From NCBI GenBank assembly GCA_951813545.1, contig OX638352.1, positions 2,496,835-2,560,834 on the forward strand: a stretch of DNA of 64,000 nucleotides, given 5' to 3'. Positions 1-9,072 of this stretch are shown here, in pieces. A program made the translations under genes and the position numbers. The notes below the pieces were generated by a model. It ran no database searches. It had not been told where the DNA came from and saw only the letters and a program-made list of their open reading frames with translations. The DNA comes from an uncultured Poribacteria bacterium. Its GTDB lineage: Bacteria > Poribacteria > WGA-4E > WGA-3G. Each line of letters opens with the position of its first letter. The first letter of the stretch is position 1.

Positions 1-2
1 AA

Positions 3-116
3 TTAAAGAGTGATATGGGTCATATTTTCAAGCCGTACTGGACACCACTTTCGCCGAAACCCCTAATTATATCGCCACAAGACAAGTGGCTGGATTTTGT
101 CTACGAAAAAATCTGA
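3..116 (+). CDS. C-terminal end of an unidentified protein (partial)
   Basis: An open frame enters from the left edge of the window and runs 37 codons to a TGA. It ends in the residues DKWLDFVYEKI. Nothing in this short tail identifies a family. It lies 79 bases before the ATPase gene on the same strand, so it could be the previous gene of the same transcription unit. It could also be a chance open frame, since only the end is visible. Confidence 0.35.
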   Translation, partial: LKSDMGHIFKPYWTPLSPKPLIISPQDKWLDFVYEKI

Positions 117-195
117 ATTGTAGTAAAATAAACATGAGAATAAATTGCGGTTCTAACTTTTCAGTTAGCGTATTGGAAAACAGAGTAGAAGAATT

Positions 196-1347
196 ATGAA
201 AAATCTTAAACTGACTTCGCTCGGACAAATTCCGGAAGCCGACATCACCTTTGGAGATCTAACAGTGTTTGTTGGTGAACAAGCGAGTGGAAAAAGCATA
301 CTGCTCCAACTCATGAAGTTAATTTTAGATGCAGGCGATATTACGCAAACTCTGAAAAAACACGGTTTTGATTGGCAGAAAAAAACCGAGGATTTTTTGT
401 CCCTTTATTTCGGTGAAGGGATGGAGACGATTTGGAACAAGGATGAGACGAAAGTTACTGTTGATAAAGTAGATTTTACACCTCGAAAAGCGTTATCAAG
501 AAGAAAGAAATCTGAGAACCTCTTTCTGATACCAGCACACCGGGTTATGACCCTTAAAGATGGATGGCCACGCGCGTTTACAGACTACGCAACAAGCGAT
601 CCTTATGTAGTCAAGGAATTCAGTGAGGAATTGCGTCTATTAATGGAAGCTGGACTGGGAACAGGTAAAGGGCCCATTTTTCCACAAGTAGGGCGCATGA
701 ATAAAACACTCCGAGACGCGATCGGAAAAAGCATCTTTGGAGACGCTGAAATTAGATTGGATAGGTCCGGATTACGTAAACGCATTGTCTTAGATATTGC
801 AGGCACACAACTACCGTTCATGACTTGGTCAACCGGACAGAGAGAATTCGCACCTCTCCTATTAGGACTATATTGGTTAATGCCTTCCGGGAAAGTACAG
901 AAGAAAGATAAGATCAACTGGGTTATTATTGAAGAACCGGAAATGGGCTTACATCCCCAAGCGATCTCAGCACTGCTTCTTATTTTTTTGGAGCTGCTAA
1001 GGCGAGGCTACAAAGTCATCGTTTCTACGCATTCATCCCAAATTTTAGAACTTGTCTGGGCGATTCGATTTATTGCTAAATCAAATTCTGCTCCAACACG
1101 GTTAAGACATTTGTTGGATTTGAAAGCGGGTGCCTATTCCAAAGACCTCACGGAGACAATCTTGAATGAAAAAACTTTCAAAACCTATTATTTTTCTCGT
1201 CAGGAGAGTGTTGTGAGCGTCAAAGACATTTCAACCTTAGATGCTGAAGATCCGGATGAAGCCGTATCGGATTGGGGTGGTCTTACACTATTTAGTACTA
1301 AATCTGCGGATGTTGTTACAAGAGCTGTGTCGGAGAGTGAACTTTGA
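196..1347 (+). CDS. AAA/ABC-type ATP-binding protein of an uncharacterised two-gene module
   Basis: This 383-residue soluble protein resembles the AAA_21/OLD-like ATP-binding proteins. Seen directly: a Walker A motif GEQASGKS near residues 27-34, an ABC-like signature region (WSTGQREF) near residue 213, a Walker B region VIIEEPEMGLHP near residues 243-255, and a switch His in VSTHSSQ near residue 280. This layout fits an SMC/Rad50-like ATPase head without the long coiled coil. Its last four bases overlap the start of the next gene, so the two proteins are probably translated together and act together. Related ATPases occur in DNA repair and in phage defence, but no domain here fixes the role. 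Confident as an ATPase; the function is unknown. Confidence 0.85.
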   Translation: MKNLKLTSLGQIPEADITFGDLTVFVGEQASGKSILLQLMKLILDAGDITQTLKKHGFDWQKKTEDFLSLYFGEGMETIWNKDETKVTVDKVDFTPRKALSRRKKSENLFLIPAHRVMTLKDGWPRAFTDYATSDPYVVKEFSEELRLLMEAGLGTGKGPIFPQVGRMNKTLRDAIGKSIFGDAEIRLDRSGLRKRIVLDIAGTQLPFMTWSTGQREFAPLLLGLYWLMPSGKVQKKDKINWVIIEEPEMGLHPQAISALLLIFLELLRRGYKVIVSTHSSQILELVWAIRFIAKSNSAPTRLRHLLDLKAGAYSKDLTETILNEKTFKTYYFSRQESVVSVKDISTLDAEDPDEAVSDWGGLTLFSTKSADVVTRAVSESEL

Positions 1348-1805
1348 ATTTTACTGAGGCTATTCAGAAAATTCCAGAAATTGCCGAATGTCTGGAAAAT
1401 GGGTTACAGGCATTAGAGCGGCAAGATAAAACTAAAATAAAGGTCAACGCATCGCGTGAGTTGAAAGGTAGTGTTTATATAGACAAGTGTCTTGAAAAGC
1501 GTTATCCGAATGAACACCGTTGGGATTACGTGTTCGGTTATAGGGATAGGATTTACTATGTTGAAGTTCATCCGGCAGATAATACGCGTAAAGTAAGAGA
1601 AGTCACAGCGAAATTAAGGTGGTTAAAGCAGTGGTGTAAACTTTCTGCAAAAAACCTTGAGGGTTTGAAAGGTCAGAGTACTTACCACTGGATTTCTACC
1701 GGAAAAACTGCATCAAGCGTGAAAAGAGGTAAATATCTTCAGATATTGGCACAAAATGGTATCCGTGGGCCAGATGCTGTGCTAAATGCAGATACTGTCC
1801 CATAA
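1344..1805 (+). CDS. Small partner protein of the ATPase, possibly nuclease-like
   Basis: This 153-residue protein starts at a TTG that overlaps the ATPase stop codon by four bases, so translational coupling is likely. I do not recognise a named family. The centre reads WDYVFGYRDRIYYVEVHPAD (residues about 59-78): an Asp, then a beta strand ending in Glu-x-His, followed by a Lys/Arg-rich helix. That order resembles a PD-(D/E)XK nuclease core with the Lys replaced or displaced, but this is an inference from pattern alone. The protein is basic and has no signal peptide or membrane segment. It could equally be a non-catalytic DNA- or RNA-binding partner. Confidence 0.7.
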   Translation: MNFTEAIQKIPEIAECLENGLQALERQDKTKIKVNASRELKGSVYIDKCLEKRYPNEHRWDYVFGYRDRIYYVEVHPADNTRKVREVTAKLRWLKQWCKLSAKNLEGLKGQSTYHWISTGKTASSVKRGKYLQILAQNGIRGPDAVLNADTVP

Positions 1806-1859
1806 ATATATCACTGTCAAATTTCTCTCATTCAGCACAACTCTCTTGGAGAAAAAAAG

Positions 1860-2966
1860 ATGACAACGTATCGAGCAGGCGTAATCGGTTTAGGACGTAT
1901 GGGAAGCACCTTTGATGACGAAATCACACAAGGCGGGTCAATTTTCTTGCCCTATTGCCACGGTCCGACTTACCACGCTGCACCGAATGTGGAATTGGTT
2001 ACTGGTGCTGATCTACATGCCGAGCAGGCAGCGATCTTCGGCGAACGGTGGGGGCTAAGTTCAGAGCATATCTACGGCGATTACCGTGAAATGCTGGAGA
2101 AGGAAAATCTTGACATCGTCAGTGTCTGCACGACAGCACGGGTCCGGTCAACTATCGTGCAAGATGTAGCGCGCTCCAGTGTCAAAGCGATCTGGGCAGA
2201 AAAACCGATTGCGCTCAGTCTTGCTGAGGCAGATGAGATGGTGGATACCTGTCGAGCAGAAGGTGTTGCAATGGCAATCAATTGTGCGCGACGCTGGAAC
2301 CCGTTCTTTAGCGAAGCCCGAAAACTCATCGATGAAGGCGAAATCGGAGATGTGCTGCAGGTGACAGTCTATGCACAGTGCGGACTTTCGCATAACGGCA
2401 GCCATGCTATTGACATTCTACGCTATATGGCAGGTGGGAACGTCGAGTGGGTCTTCGGTGAGATGCAATCCGATGAAGCCGCTGCGGGTGAAAGTGACCT
2501 GCAGGGAAACGGCTATCTCGTTTTCGATAACGGTGTTCGAGCATATCTTCGCAGTACGTCGTGTGGCGCAGCACCGTGGGAGGTTGATGTCATCGGCACA
2601 ACGGGGCGTATCCGTTCTGTCAACAATGCCGAGACGTTTGAGTTGATTCGCATGGTTCCCGGCGGACGACGCGGACGCGGCGTGCCTGCAAAATGTCCAT
2701 TCCCGATCCCCGTGCGAATGCAAGGTATGGGACTCACAATCGTTGAGGACCTCATTAACGCTATTGAGAATGGGACTTCTCCGAAGTGTTCGGGCGAAGA
2801 CGGACGCGCGGCGTTAGAAGTAGCCGTCGCACTCCGGGAATCGCATCGCCGTGGGTGTGTAAAGGTTGAATTGCCAATTGAAGACCGAAGCCTTCAGATT
2901 CTCTCGTCGGAGATTCAGAACGACGACACGCCGGCTCGAGTCCGACGGTTACAAGCGAATCGATAG
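1860..2966 (+). CDS. Gfo/Idh/MocA family oxidoreductase
   Basis: This 368-residue NAD(P)-dependent dehydrogenase probably acts on a sugar, inositol or related polyol. The N-terminal Rossmann fold shows GVIGLGRMG at residues 8-16. The family EKP motif follows (WAEKPIAL, about residue 112), and SHAIDILRYM (about residue 181) matches the conserved substrate-site His and Asp. A TTGGAG ribosome site precedes the ATG. The gene is followed 89 bases later by a PhyH-type dioxygenase on the same strand, a pairing that suggests a shared catabolic or tailoring pathway. The substrate cannot be told from sequence. The family call is firm. Confidence 0.92.
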   Translation: MTTYRAGVIGLGRMGSTFDDEITQGGSIFLPYCHGPTYHAAPNVELVTGADLHAEQAAIFGERWGLSSEHIYGDYREMLEKENLDIVSVCTTARVRSTIVQDVARSSVKAIWAEKPIALSLAEADEMVDTCRAEGVAMAINCARRWNPFFSEARKLIDEGEIGDVLQVTVYAQCGLSHNGSHAIDILRYMAGGNVEWVFGEMQSDEAAAGESDLQGNGYLVFDNGVRAYLRSTSCGAAPWEVDVIGTTGRIRSVNNAETFELIRMVPGGRRGRGVPAKCPFPIPVRMQGMGLTIVEDLINAIENGTSPKCSGEDGRAALEVAVALRESHRRGCVKVELPIEDRSLQILSSEIQNDDTPARVRRLQANR

Positions 2967-3055
2967 AAGTTGCAGATGCGCTACAAAATTCCGAAAACAG
3001 TGAATCCACAGACTGCTGTAGGAGCGGTCTAAAGAATTGAGGCGAGGAAAATTAC

Positions 3056-3874
3056 ATGAAGCCGACAGATTATGCGTTTTTTAAAGAAAATGGCTATGTC
3101 TCACTCGGTAAAATTCTGAGCGATGCCGAGGTTGAGCATTTTGTTCATACTTTTGACCGGGACCGGACTGAAATTGAAGATCACTGGTATCGTATTGGAT
3201 ATTACCAGACCGCGAATTGCGATGCGCTTCTGACTTCACCTGAATTCGACAATGTAATTCGGCATCCGATCGTCATGGATTGCCTACACACACTGATGGG
3301 CAATGCCCCTTGCTTTTCAGAAATTTGCATCCGGCACATGGCACCGTACGATGGTGAACTGAATCGCGGTTGGCATCGAGATGGTCCGAGGCACTGGCTT
3401 GAACATCCGTTGCGTATCGGGTTCATACAGTTGATGTTGTATCTGACCGATGTTGATGAAACAACGCACTGTTTCTCCTTATCACCGGAATCAGTGGAAG
3501 CTGAAATTCTCGAAACAGACGCGCAGTTGGAGCGTGGCGGAATTGTCGATTTGTACGGTCCCGCTGGGACAGCCGTTCTATTCAACATCGGTGTTTTACA
3601 CACCGCTACGACCCGTCCCACCCAGGAAGAACGTAAGACGGTGCAAGTCTATTACGGGCATCCGAACCGTCGGTACTTGAGCGAGGATTCATTGATACCT
3701 GTCGAACTTTGGCGAGACCATCCCGACCCTGAGGCACGTGCTTTTTATGGCGTGCTCAACAATAAAACGCGCGACTACCTCGAACACACGGCTTCAACGG
3801 GTGAGTTATCGTTTGAGGACACTTTGGCACTCCTTCGCGAATTGGATGTCAAGCACCACAAGAGACCGGAGTGA
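3056..3874 (+). CDS. Phytanoyl-CoA dioxygenase (PhyH) family protein
   Basis: This 272-residue protein belongs to the Fe(II)/2-oxoglutarate oxygenases of the PhyH type. The iron-binding His-x-Asp is visible as WHRDG (about residues 107-111), and the distal His is likely in NIGVLHTATTRP (about residue 182), with Arg nearby to bind 2-oxoglutarate. Such enzymes hydroxylate small molecules, lipids or natural products. The substrate is not predictable. The ATG follows a GAGG ribosome site. It is the first of four PhyH proteins in the first 10 kb and keeps all expected metal ligands. Confidence 0.9.
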   Translation: MKPTDYAFFKENGYVSLGKILSDAEVEHFVHTFDRDRTEIEDHWYRIGYYQTANCDALLTSPEFDNVIRHPIVMDCLHTLMGNAPCFSEICIRHMAPYDGELNRGWHRDGPRHWLEHPLRIGFIQLMLYLTDVDETTHCFSLSPESVEAEILETDAQLERGGIVDLYGPAGTAVLFNIGVLHTATTRPTQEERKTVQVYYGHPNRRYLSEDSLIPVELWRDHPDPEARAFYGVLNNKTRDYLEHTASTGELSFEDTLALLRELDVKHHKRPE

Positions 3875-3911
3875 ATTGGCGACGGTTTACGCGGTTTGGT
3901 CCTGTTATCGC

Positions 3912-5057
3912 TTAAAACGCTGAGTCCCTCAAGACCTCCGCCTGCGCCGGATTTACGTAGCACTGATAATGCCGTTCGATGTCTGCCTCCGGCGCAATAC
4001 CTTCGTGGACATAGACACCAAATCGCAGACGGAAACGGTCATTTTCCAGCTCATCAGGCGGATGGTGGAGGATGCTCATCTGTTCCTGTACAGCGATTTC
4101 CCCGAAAAAGCCCGGATGTTCAGCGTTTTCTGTGTGATCAAACAGCGCGATACCGGCCACCCCATCTCCCACTGTGCCGCCTAAATCGCACCACCGCGCG
4201 CGTTGATGATGCACCGCTGTTCTGCCAATCTGTCCTTCAGAATTTTCAACGTGTCCTTCCTCCGGGATACCCATTGATGGATTCAAACGTGCTACAAAGA
4301 GGAATTGCCGATCGCCGATGTCCAGTGGCGGTGTCGTTTCGTGCGTAATTTCCAGAAACCGTCGCATATCGTCGCCATACCATACCCGAGCGGTCCGCGT
4401 TTCTGTCATGATAACGTCGCCATCTCCTTTGACATGGATCAGGTCTTCGACAAATTCAGCGTAGACGTTCCCCTCAGTGATTCGGACAAAGCGTTGGTGC
4501 AACATCTTTCCGCAGGGTCCATAAGGTGGCTCATCCCAATCAGACCAGATATTTGCAGACCCACCTTCACCGTGCCCCCCATAGGCAAGGTAAAGCCCTG
4601 TGTGGTGCGGGTGGTCACCGCCGCCAGCCCCGCGGACCACAGTCCCATGATTCCCGTTGAGGGGCCAAAAGTAAGGCTTCCAAACACCGAGAAAGTTATA
4701 TCGTGCGAATAACGCGTCATCGGCAGAAATGAGCAGGTGCGCAGGTTTCTGTTCGATTTGATAACGGGCTTTGGGTGGCGGTCCATTGATTTGTCGGATC
4801 GCGTAATGTGCCGATGTCCCCACTGGAAGTTCGCCTGTTTGCCATGCAAGCTCGCGTAGCGTCGGCTCGAATTGACATGGGACATCCTCACCGGAGACAT
4901 GACCGTCTGTATCGGTTATGGACATCGCAAGCACTGAGGTCCCTTCTTGCCAATCGGAAAAATAACGTTTCGGCTTGAAACGCAAGCGGACGAGGTCATT
5001 GTGCCGCTTGACCGAACCCGCCTCAACTTTGATGATTACACTTCGATTTTGTGTCAA
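3912..5057 (-). CDS. PmoA-like (DUF6807) family protein
   Basis: This 381-residue protein resembles the family annotated as methane oxygenase PmoA or DUF6807, found mostly in Planctomycetes, Bacteroidetes and similar carbohydrate degraders. The typical block is present: a KPYFWPL segment followed by DHPHHTGLYLAYG (about residues 146-158) and a downstream NIWSDW. Despite the family name there is no evidence that it is a methane monooxygenase subunit; copper-site residues and membrane helices are absent. It is soluble, without a signal peptide. It converges with the upstream PhyH gene and shares direction with the next PhyH gene. Function unknown; a role in sugar derivative metabolism is inferred from neighbours. 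Confidence 0.8.
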   Translation of the reverse strand: MTQNRSVIIKVEAGSVKRHNDLVRLRFKPKRYFSDWQEGTSVLAMSITDTDGHVSGEDVPCQFEPTLRELAWQTGELPVGTSAHYAIRQINGPPPKARYQIEQKPAHLLISADDALFARYNFLGVWKPYFWPLNGNHGTVVRGAGGGDHPHHTGLYLAYGGHGEGGSANIWSDWDEPPYGPCGKMLHQRFVRITEGNVYAEFVEDLIHVKGDGDVIMTETRTARVWYGDDMRRFLEITHETTPPLDIGDRQFLFVARLNPSMGIPEEGHVENSEGQIGRTAVHHQRARWCDLGGTVGDGVAGIALFDHTENAEHPGFFGEIAVQEQMSILHHPPDELENDRFRLRFGVYVHEGIAPEADIERHYQCYVNPAQAEVLRDSAF

Positions 5058-5175
5058 TGATTAACTCCTGTTTGCTTCATGGCGAGATTGTTCAATCGTC
5101 CAGCGTAAGTCGCACACCTCTCGCACGACAGACACATCTGATTGACGCAATTCGTTTAAAAGTTGTTCTACATTT

Positions 5176-6396
5176 CTACCAGCTCTGAATAAAGTCCTCT
5201 ACCTCGAAATTCGCTGGCATGTCCGTTAGTTGATAGCGCATTACGCGGGATGTTCTGTCGGGAACTGATCGGGCGATCTCTGCCTCAATTTTCTCGTATA
5301 ACGTCGAAAATCGTTGCCAGATACTTTCAGCGGCTTCAACGGAAAAACGACGGGCGAAATCTTCATAGAGATGGAAGTTGAGTCGATGTGCAGAGATTTC
5401 GCCGATGCGTTCTTCAATTGGAAGTTTGCTGACTTCGGGGTCTTTAAGTTTGCGAATCTTGTCCGCCAACTTTGAGAGGAATACAACGGCGACCATGCGT
5501 TCCTCTTCACCCGGGTGTAGTTTCGCCAATCCATCTCGAAAACCATCAGTGTCCTTGTTACGGATGGCGTGAAAGGTCGCCTCAATCACATTAGATTGCT
5601 GCTGGTGGAGTCGGAAGAAACGTTCAAATCGGGCGTGAGTCTCAGCAGGAAGGTGCTGTGTGAATTCCAGATTCCAATAAAAATGGTCAACAATTGGATA
5701 CGAATCCCCACCGAAGGCGCGGTATCCGAGATGAACAGTCCGGCGCAATTTCGTGCTGTAGTTGCTACCCCAATGCAACCCCATGTGGCTATAAACAACC
5801 CCATCACCTGCTGAAAGTTCAATTGGAATCCCACCCGGCATCGGTTTCTGTGCGCGGGTCAATAGATGTTCGTACTCCGCTGGTGTATTTGGGCGGCAGT
5901 AGCTTCTCGGCACGAGCCAGAACACATTATCGTCGTAAAGCGGGATGTTCCATTGGACATATCCCGGTCCGTTTTTAACATAATCCATCTGCATGCCCTT
6001 GAGCGGTGCCTGTCCCGTCGGATCAATATCACGATGCCAACTCGCCGGACCGTGGTCTTGCACAGGGTTACACATTAGTGCCATCAGTGTAATCGCTGCT
6101 TCGGGTGCTCTCATAAGTTGCTGACTCACACCAAGCGTGTTTTCATGCAGACAAAATTCAACAGTATTAGCGGTCGCAGCGTCAACGACCTCATCGAAAA
6201 ACACTCTCGGTTGTGCACTTGTTGTCCAAACGCCTCCCGGTTTTTCGTCCGGTTTCCGTTCTCTTTCCCAGACAACTTTTTGCTTCTCGACGAGGGTTTC
6301 AAAACTCGTCCTCAACGTTTCCAGCTGATCAGGTGGAACAACCTGCCGTAGCACGATGTAGCCATTATCAATGAGTTGTTGTGGATCTACTTTCAT
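5176..6396 (-). CDS. Phytanoyl-CoA dioxygenase (PhyH) family protein, long form
   Basis: This 406-residue protein has a PhyH core with an extra C-terminal helical region of about 130 residues. The metal ligands are visible: WHRDID (about residue 140) supplies His-x-Asp, and SHMGLHWGSN (about residue 204) the distal His, followed by RRTVHLGYR with the likely 2-oxoglutarate Arg. It is probably co-transcribed with the downstream PmoA-like gene on the same strand, 118 bases away. It is longer than the usual 250-300 residues of the family. The helical tail (about residues 265-400, rich in charged residues) has no obvious motif. Confidence 0.88.
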   Translation of the reverse strand: MKVDPQQLIDNGYIVLRQVVPPDQLETLRTSFETLVEKQKVVWERERKPDEKPGGVWTTSAQPRVFFDEVVDAATANTVEFCLHENTLGVSQQLMRAPEAAITLMALMCNPVQDHGPASWHRDIDPTGQAPLKGMQMDYVKNGPGYVQWNIPLYDDNVFWLVPRSYCRPNTPAEYEHLLTRAQKPMPGGIPIELSAGDGVVYSHMGLHWGSNYSTKLRRTVHLGYRAFGGDSYPIVDHFYWNLEFTQHLPAETHARFERFFRLHQQQSNVIEATFHAIRNKDTDGFRDGLAKLHPGEEERMVAVVFLSKLADKIRKLKDPEVSKLPIEERIGEISAHRLNFHLYEDFARRFSVEAAESIWQRFSTLYEKIEAEIARSVPDRTSRVMRYQLTDMPANFEVEDFIQSW

Positions 6397-6560
6397 GGTC
6401 AGTTCCCTTTTAAGGTAGGCGTGCCGGTAACTTTCAGACTTGCCCGGTTGTTGATAGACAGGATCTTCTCCGATTGCTGCTTAGATTATCCGTCAATTCC
6501 GTCTTCATGTCAAGAGATAAGACCGCGACTAAAAGTCCATCCCACTGTCATCAATTTCAG

Positions 6561-6589
6561 TTGACAAGGATGTGGTCAAGTAGTATAGT
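6561..6589 (+). promoter_or_regulatory. Sigma-70 type promoter for the alpha/beta hydrolase gene
   Basis: A perfect -35 box TTGACA at 6561-6566 is followed after 17 bases by TATAGT at 6584-6589. It lies in the 339-base gap before the hydrolase gene, with a start of transcription expected near 6596. The transcript leader would include the hairpin repeat at 6621-6717. Confidence 0.6.
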
Positions 6590-6620
6590 TACACCGAGTT
6601 CAATCTATCTATTTTCACTA

Positions 6621-6717
6621 GGATTATAGTAAAGCCCGAAGATATGATCACCGTCGCTGGCGGGGTTTGTAACCCTGCCCTTTCTCAATATCCAAATAAT
6701 TGTGGATTTTACGATAA
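6621..6717 (+). repeat. Dispersed hairpin repeat, family A, copy 1
   Basis: This MITE-like unit begins with ATTATAGTAAAGC and ends with GGATTTTACGATAA, which form weak terminal inverted repeats. The centre holds a strong hairpin, GGCGGGGTT-TGT-AACCCTGCC. Similar units lie at 13056-13125 and 53551-53659, with compensating changes in the stem. The rest of the gap (6397-6620) holds only the promoter above. Confidence 0.6.
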
Positions 6718-6735
6718 ATATTAGAAAGGTTGGGA

Positions 6736-7605
6736 ATGTCCCAAGAACAGATACTTCCGATTAATGGTGTTCGGCTTTGGACAGCCATTCAAGGAACAGG
6801 ACAACCGATAGTGCTTTGCCATGGCGGTCCCGGTGGTTATGATTATCTCCACCCCATCGCCGAGATGGTTTCTGACTTATGTCAAGTTGTCCGATATGAT
6901 CAACGTGGAAGTGGGCGTTCACAACCCGTAGGTCCTTATGATGTATCTACGTGTGTTGATGATTTGGAGGGATTGAGAAAACATTTCAACTTTGAACGTT
7001 GGATTGTTGGCGGGCATTCGTGGGGCGCGGGACTTGCTCTGGCTTATGCAGTCAGGTTTCCAGCTCAAACGATAGCAGTTCTTCACATCGCAGGCACAGG
7101 TATTGATGCCCGATGGCACGAAGAATATGGCAAAAATCGGTTAAATGCGCTGAGCGAATCAGAGCGTGAAGAATATCAACGTCTGCGTGTACAAAGAGAA
7201 CAAGCTGAAGGTGCTGATGGGGAACGGATATTGAACAGACTTCGTACTTTAAGTCGCAGAACAGATGTATTTGACCCGAATCAAGTTGACAATCTTCCAA
7301 CCTTTGATGAACATCCTGTGAGCAATGAAGCGAACGAAAAAGTCGGCGCAGACTGGAAAGGTTACACCACAGATTCAAAATTTCAGCAATCCGTTTACGA
7401 TCTATCTATACCTGTCCTTTTCCTTCATGGAGCCTGTGATCCTCGCCCGAGTCACTTTATAGAGACACTCGCCTCTAAACTACCTCGTGGTACGTTTGCA
7501 TCGATTCCCGAATCAGGACACTATCCTTGGATAGAAAAGCCCGATGAAGTGAAGGCAGCACTTAGGCAGTTCATAGTAGATTTTACAATTAACAGGACAG
7601 TATAA
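6736..7605 (+). CDS. Alpha/beta hydrolase, proline iminopeptidase-like (S33)
   Basis: This 289-residue soluble hydrolase has the proline iminopeptidase layout. The HGGPGG oxyanion-hole motif is near residue 29, RYDQRGSGRS near residue 55, the nucleophile elbow GGHSWGAG near residue 94, the acid in HGACDPRPS near residue 235, and the catalytic His in ESGHYPW near residue 258. I chose the ATG at 6736, which sits 6 bases after AGAAAGG; a TTG at 6730 would overlap the spacing. Prolyl aminopeptidases release N-terminal proline, but relatives act on esters, epoxides or amides, so the substrate is open. Confidence 0.88.
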   Translation: MSQEQILPINGVRLWTAIQGTGQPIVLCHGGPGGYDYLHPIAEMVSDLCQVVRYDQRGSGRSQPVGPYDVSTCVDDLEGLRKHFNFERWIVGGHSWGAGLALAYAVRFPAQTIAVLHIAGTGIDARWHEEYGKNRLNALSESEREEYQRLRVQREQAEGADGERILNRLRTLSRRTDVFDPNQVDNLPTFDEHPVSNEANEKVGADWKGYTTDSKFQQSVYDLSIPVLFLHGACDPRPSHFIETLASKLPRGTFASIPESGHYPWIEKPDEVKAALRQFIVDFTINRTV

Positions 7606-7681
7606 GCAGGAAAGGTTTAGGAGAAAAATGAAACTCTATCAGTAGATACACCGCTATGTTAATAGCATTGGAGGTCAACAG

Positions 7682-8188
7682 ATGAAACCAAAATTAAGCA
7701 TCCTTATTCTACTCACAGGTATACTTTTGTCTCTAACGTTTATCGGTTGTGGCGTATTTATGCCAAAGGGTGAGTACGAAGCACCACAGTTGCCGAAATC
7801 TGAACTCGCTACTATCAAAATTGATACAGACGGAGGATGGATTCAACGGTATAGCCTAATTGTATTCCAAATTGATGGCAAGTTGGTTTTGCGCCAGAAG
7901 ATTGATGCGCTTGAAAAAGTCTCTATTGATGACGAAATTTTGGTCGCCCCCGGAAAGCACGACATGTCAGTGCTCGTTGTATACGAATCTTTTCATGGAG
8001 ACACACCGGGCGGTCGTCAACACCAGTCATGGTTTTCCGCGGATGTAGAAGCCGGCAGCACCTACCTTTTAAAAGTTGAAGGCGGCAGTGAAGCCGACTT
8101 TAGAGGCAAACTGGTCGATACAAATGGAGATAAGGTCGTTAGCAAGTCAAATCTTCTCGGTCCATTTGGGCTTGGATTTAAGTTGTAA
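7682..8188 (+). CDS. Predicted lipoprotein of unknown function
   Basis: This 168-residue protein starts with a classic lipoprotein signal: Lys-rich N end, hydrophobic stretch, then a lipobox LTFIGC placing the lipidated Cys at about residue 23. A GGAGG ribosome site precedes the ATG. The mature part is mostly predicted beta strand (IKIDTDGGWIQRYSLIVFQIDG), and it contains no motif that I recognise. It lies between the hydrolase and a PhyH pair on the same strand, with only 11 bases to the next gene, so it may belong to their transcription unit. Confidence 0.75.
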   Translation: MKPKLSILILLTGILLSLTFIGCGVFMPKGEYEAPQLPKSELATIKIDTDGGWIQRYSLIVFQIDGKLVLRQKIDALEKVSIDDEILVAPGKHDMSVLVVYESFHGDTPGGRQHQSWFSADVEAGSTYLLKVEGGSEADFRGKLVDTNGDKVVSKSNLLGPFGLGFKL

Positions 8189-8199
8189 TAGGAGACAGT

Positions 8200-9072
8200 A
8201 TGCTAATCCGCGGTGAGGACAGTGCCATTGATCTCCCCTCTACACTAACGGAAGAGGAGAAATGGCACTATGATTTGTTTGGTTATCTCGTGTTTCGGCA
8301 GGTGATTTCACCAACAGAGGTAGAACGGATGCTTGAGATAGCAAACCGGTGGTTCGCACACCCTGAAACCGTACCTGAACCGGTGAACGTCACCCAAGAC
8401 GAATATAGTGGTGTGTTGAACAATGTTCAGTACGGTAATCGGATTTTCGAGCGGTTATCACTCAATGAAAAGGTGATGCGGATTGTGATGGGGTTGATGT
8501 GGAACCGTCCAAGGCTTTTCAATTGCGCCCTCGTTTTGCAGAGGCAACGTCCTATTTCTGAAGGTGAAAAGGAGAGACTTCATCGCGACACCAGCGGTTT
8601 TGACTTCCCTGATGGATTCCACAACCCACACAACGATTACCAAGCCGGAAACGGACAGATCTACAGCAATTACGTCAACACTGCTATAACGCTCGTTGAT
8701 GTGCCGAAGGACAACGGTTTTATGTGCATCCCTGGCACACATAAATCGAGAATCAAGTTCCCTACAACGGTTGACATTGATAACGAATGGGCACCAGCAA
8801 TCACCTTTGAATTGAAGGCGGGGGATTGCCTCATTTTCTCATCACGACTGATGCACGGCGCAAAGTTTTGGAAAGAAGATTATCCGCGTCGGGTCGTCTT
8901 CAATCGCTATCAATTCAGTTTCTATTTTAATGAGAACTATAATTTACCGATAGACGCGCATCGGCACTGCATCTCTGACGACCAATACGAATTGGAATCA
9001 ATCCAACGTAGTGAAAAAGGCTTTGCCAAGCGGATCCTCAAAAAACTTGATGGGGGAGAGGAACTATGCTAA
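8200..9072 (+). CDS. Phytanoyl-CoA dioxygenase (PhyH) family protein
   Basis: This 290-residue member of the PhyH oxygenases carries the metal motif as LHRDTSG (about residues 127-133) and the distal His in SRLMHGAKFW (about residue 218), with PRRVVF supplying a likely 2-oxoglutarate Arg. An AGGAGA site precedes the ATG. Its end overlaps the start of the next PhyH gene by 7 bases. The two proteins share order and phrases (EEKW.YDL.GY at the N end; VDVP..NGF.CIPG.HKS in the middle), so they are paralogues. They may work on successive steps or form a heteromer. Confidence 0.9.
   Translation: MLIRGEDSAIDLPSTLTEEEKWHYDLFGYLVFRQVISPTEVERMLEIANRWFAHPETVPEPVNVTQDEYSGVLNNVQYGNRIFERLSLNEKVMRIVMGLMWNRPRLFNCALVLQRQRPISEGEKERLHRDTSGFDFPDGFHNPHNDYQAGNGQIYSNYVNTAITLVDVPKDNGFMCIPGTHKSRIKFPTTVDIDNEWAPAITFELKAGDCLIFSSRLMHGAKFWKEDYPRRVVFNRYQFSFYFNENYNLPIDAHRHCISDDQYELESIQRSEKGFAKRILKKLDGGEELC

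Noticed and set aside
3912..5057. A methane monooxygenase subunit, suggested by the PmoA name of the family.
   Set aside because: There are no membrane helices or copper ligands; the DHPHH block matches the unrelated DUF6807 family.
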